Of a DNA stretch of 21,638 nt, positions 19,372-21,638 are shown in pieces. The stretch covers positions 1-21,638 of the forward strand of contig JAPEVF010000764.1 in the NCBI GenBank assembly GCA_029747585.1, in the 5' to 3' direction. This DNA is from Pleurotus djamor. Lineage: Eukaryota; Basidiomycota; Agaricomycetes; Agaricales; Pleurotaceae. Positions within the stretch are counted from its first letter, which is position 1. Every line of letters starts with the position of its first letter. The translations under genes were made by a program, and so were the position numbers. The notes beneath the pieces are model-generated. The model searched no databases, had not been told where the DNA came from, and saw only the letters and a list, made by a program, of their open reading frames with translations.

Positions 19372-20701
19372 ATGTGGCAACTTGGGCGCGTTTACAACCC
19401 TACGGGAGCTCGGATGTGGTTCAGCGACGGTGGAGGTCTCTGGGATCTACGAGGAGGCTCCTACGCGTCCGAACGACTTATCGTTGAGAATCAAGGCTTC
19501 CTCGATTTCCTCGAAATGGAGCCGACCTTCGATCCCATCTCCACCTCTTGGTCACTGCATGTCAATGGTCACTACCTAAACCACACTTCGTCTCCTTCCA
19601 TCTTCGATCTCGTTCTCCCCGGCAATGGCTCTTGGACGTTGTCGGGATCCTCTGACGCCCAGGTTGGGGGATACATGAAGCCTCTTCCCGAAATATCGGT
19701 TCGTGACGTCGATTACATACGACGGAAGATACACGACGGGTTGATACCGTATCCCCAATCGCCTGGAGAAGGAAAGACGTCCCACGAGATTCGAGCTCTT
19801 GGAAAGCAATATTTTCCTTTCTCCCCTTACAGCTACGAACTCGCCATGGTTGCTTACGATTGGACCACTGCATCATTTGCTCGCATGGTCCTCCCAATGA
19901 TCTTCGAATACACCTCGATACCAGTGCGTGCTTGGTGGTATCATCTTTCTGATTCAAGTGTCCAACTATGTACTCAAATAGCAAGATCCACCGCCGATAG
20001 ATCGACATAGTCTGGCTGTGGCTATCTACAACTCTTCCTGGTCGCCATTCATCCCGAGCAACCCAGATTTCATGCACTCCTTCCTCATGGAACCTGCGAA
20101 TTCCTTAGACGATGTACTAAGCCAACTCGACGCTGTTCTCCCTCAACTCCAAGAATTCAGCTTAGTGGAGAATAGACTACTCCTTGCGGCGTTGCTTTCT
20201 CTGCCTCGCACGTCAGCTCTCGCCGTCCCTACACTTTACAGTGGCCAAATCGACATATCTCAGCTCAACTTGGACCAATTCGCCGCCGAGTTTCACCAAT
20301 TTACGGGAAACGTGGGACCAGAAGGTCTCCCTCTGAGAATGGCGTTCAACGAGACATTGGCGAATCTCTTACGCCCCGGCAGCCTTGTCACCACGAAGCA
20401 AGCATGGAGCTTCTCTGATTCTATGGATATTGCCCTGCACTATCAGAATGGTATAATCCTCGTTGCTCGTCTGCCTCACGGGACCTGGATATGGGACATT
20501 CCTGGTTATGTCACACCACTCAGCTTTGAAGACGATAAGATTGAGTGGGTGTTTCCACCAGGGACGTCATTCGATGTCGAATCTGTTCACCACGGCTATG
20601 AAAATGGGACGGGCATCTGTACTATCAATCTTCGTGTGGTTCCTCGACCGTCGTCACATCCGTTTATTCCGCATTCCGCCCAAGTTCCCTTAGGACTTTG
20701 A
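19372..20701 (+). CDS. Uncharacterised protein with a possible ADP-ribosyltransferase-like fold
   Basis: Two exons: 19372-19923 and 19982-20701, with a 58-nt intron (GTGCGT...AATAG), giving 423 residues. I do not recognise a named family. The N-terminal half is rich in aromatic residues (MWFSDGGGLWDLRGGSYASE, SYELAMVAYDW). The C-terminal part follows the order of an ADP-ribosyltransferase domain. TLYSGQIDI (from 268) stands where such enzymes have a Y-R-G strand. AWSFSDSMDIALHY (from 325) resembles the S-T-S/aromatic segment. GIILVARLP comes next. KIEWVFPPGTSFDV (from 370) resembles the ExE loop with Glu372 in the catalytic position. The first-motif Arg is Ser. Five N-glycosylation sequons (NHT, NGS, NSS, NET, NGT) suggest a secretory product, yet no signal peptide lies in this frame. 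The start is uncertain; the ATG at 19325 is in another frame. The fold assignment is inference. Confidence 0.55.
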
Positions 20702-21079
20702 TCACCATATCTCTGCCTTTGATGTCACGGACTCTTCCCTACCCTTTGTATCCATTGATTCATACACACGCTTTATTCTACCTACCCACGACGCTATCTG
20801 CTATCATTTACGAATTCTGTTTCTAGTCACATTACTCTACGAAGTGCAGCTCCATCGAAGATGTATGTACACCCCGCTGTCTGGACAACTTCGTAAACGG
20901 CGAGGCTAGCGGAGTGAATACCGGATGAGTAATCGGAATTTAGGCACAGCATAATCAACAGCTCCAAACAGATCGACGCTAGCAGCCCTCATCACAGACG
21001 AGCTCAAAAATCTTGTCGGTCGCCGTCAGTGCGCAATCACTCATCCAAACCACGAGCAATTCGCTTTACTGATCAGAAC
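20702..21079. promoter_or_regulatory. Spacer holding the ART-like 3' end and the msrA promoter
   Basis: These 378 bp separate two plus-strand genes. The msrA frame is open upstream of its ATG to about 21029, but without an ATG, so 21080 is taken as the start. No clear TATA box, repeat or RNA gene was seen. Confidence 0.35.
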
Positions 21080-21638
21080 ATGCTAGGTCGCATAAAGTCC
21101 ATCTTTGCCTCAGGCCCTCGTAAAGTCGACCCAGCAGCCTACAGAACCAGCATGTCTGATGGTGCGTTTTTCCAATCGAAACGTTCTTGTGATTCTCGCC
21201 CTGAAGGGTTGTTTCTATTGCTCTTTGCTCTTAGCAAACGTATCCTCAGAGATCGCCACCTTCGCTGCCGGATGCTTCTGGGGCGTAGAGCATATTTTCT
21301 TGAAGCACTTCCCACCTTCACAGGGCAAGGGAATCTTGACGACATCCGTTGGGTATACAGGAGGCAACCCCCTCGTGAAGAACCCGGACTATAAGACAGT
21401 TTGTACCGGGGCGACAGATCATGCTGAGGCCGTTCGAATTGAGTTTGACCCTAGCAAGGTCACTTATGCTCAGCTCGTTGGTGAGTGGTTCTTTTCTCAA
21501 GTTTGTCAGCCGAGGCGCTTTTCTAACCATCTCACACAGAGTTCTTCTATCGCACTCACGACCCGACTACGGAGAACCGTCAGGGCGGTGACGTTGGTAC
21601 TCGTAAGTTCTCCATTGATTCTGTGCACCACTTTAAAC
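21080..21638 (+). CDS. msrA: Peptide methionine-S-sulfoxide reductase A, partial
   Basis: Three exons lie in the window: 21080-21161, 21235-21480 and 21540-21602. A GTAAGT donor at 21603 opens an intron that runs off the end, so the C-terminus is missing. MsrA reduces the S form of methionine sulfoxide in proteins, using thioredoxin. The signature [11 protein letters not shown] carries the catalytic Cys of the GCFWG motif. [23 protein letters not shown] and [20 protein letters not shown] are all family-conserved. Before the domain are about 35 residues ([20 protein letters not shown]) with several basic residues and no acidic ones at the very start. This could be a mitochondrial presequence or just a linker; a second in-frame Met (TSMSD) could start a shorter form. 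The 112 bases or so coding the remaining domain are expected just beyond the window. Confidence 0.93.

Noticed and set aside
19980..20701. Calling the ART-like protein a toxin
   Set aside because: Only fold-like motif order is seen, the first catalytic Arg is missing, and there is no in-frame secretion signal or toxin-family match. The sequence does not support a toxin role.

Overview
The window reads as nuclear DNA of a filamentous basidiomycete, most likely an Agaricomycete. Genes are densely packed on both strands and broken by many introns of about 44-73 nt with GT...CTNA/CTGAC...AG signals. A DUF6593-type protein and a fungal class I sesquiterpene synthase fit the same group. I placed splice sites by hand, from reading frame and remembered family motifs. 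In ten genes (nine complete by homology plus the unrecognised Ser-rich one) the summed exon lengths are an exact multiple of three, which supports the models. Bases 932 and 4034 are ambiguous (n), so this is draft sequence.

Layout. Bases 92-1998 are a non-coding array of about 35 copies of a 17-bp near-palindrome in mostly alternating orientation. Next on the minus strand come an unrecognised Ser-rich basic protein (2336-3523) and a broken-looking locus (3596-4283) that opens with the N-terminal exon of CWH43. A run of three plus-strand housekeeping genes follows: a ZNG1/CobW metallochaperone GTPase (4452-5757), a HINT/HNT1 HIT hydrolase (5973-6734) and the diphthamide enzyme subunit DPH2 (6929-8944). 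Each of the three contains one GC-AG intron. A lone sesquiterpene synthase (9235-10539, minus) faces away from a RAD51D-like recombinase paralog (10909-12122, plus). The recombinase gene converges on a DapA-family aldolase/synthase (12149-13208, minus). A DUF6593 protein (13899-14671, minus) shares a divergent promoter with a small SCP2 sterol-carrier protein with a peroxisomal targeting tail (15060-15682, plus). MGM1/OPA1, the mitochondrial inner-membrane fusion dynamin, fills 15934-18976 (minus). Divergent from it lies a 423-residue protein whose C-terminal half resembles an ADP-ribosyltransferase fold (19372-20701, plus). The window ends inside msrA (21080 onward, plus).

How the genes relate. 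I see no operon-like pathway. Most genes are unrelated housekeeping functions: translation-factor modification (DPH2), metal delivery (ZNG1), DNA repair (RAD51D), mitochondrial fusion (MGM1), lipid transfer (SCP2) and oxidative repair (MsrA). The terpene synthase has no visible cluster partner such as a P450. The parts most worth a second look are the palindrome array, the ART-like protein, the group of GC-AG introns and the CWH43 breakpoint.
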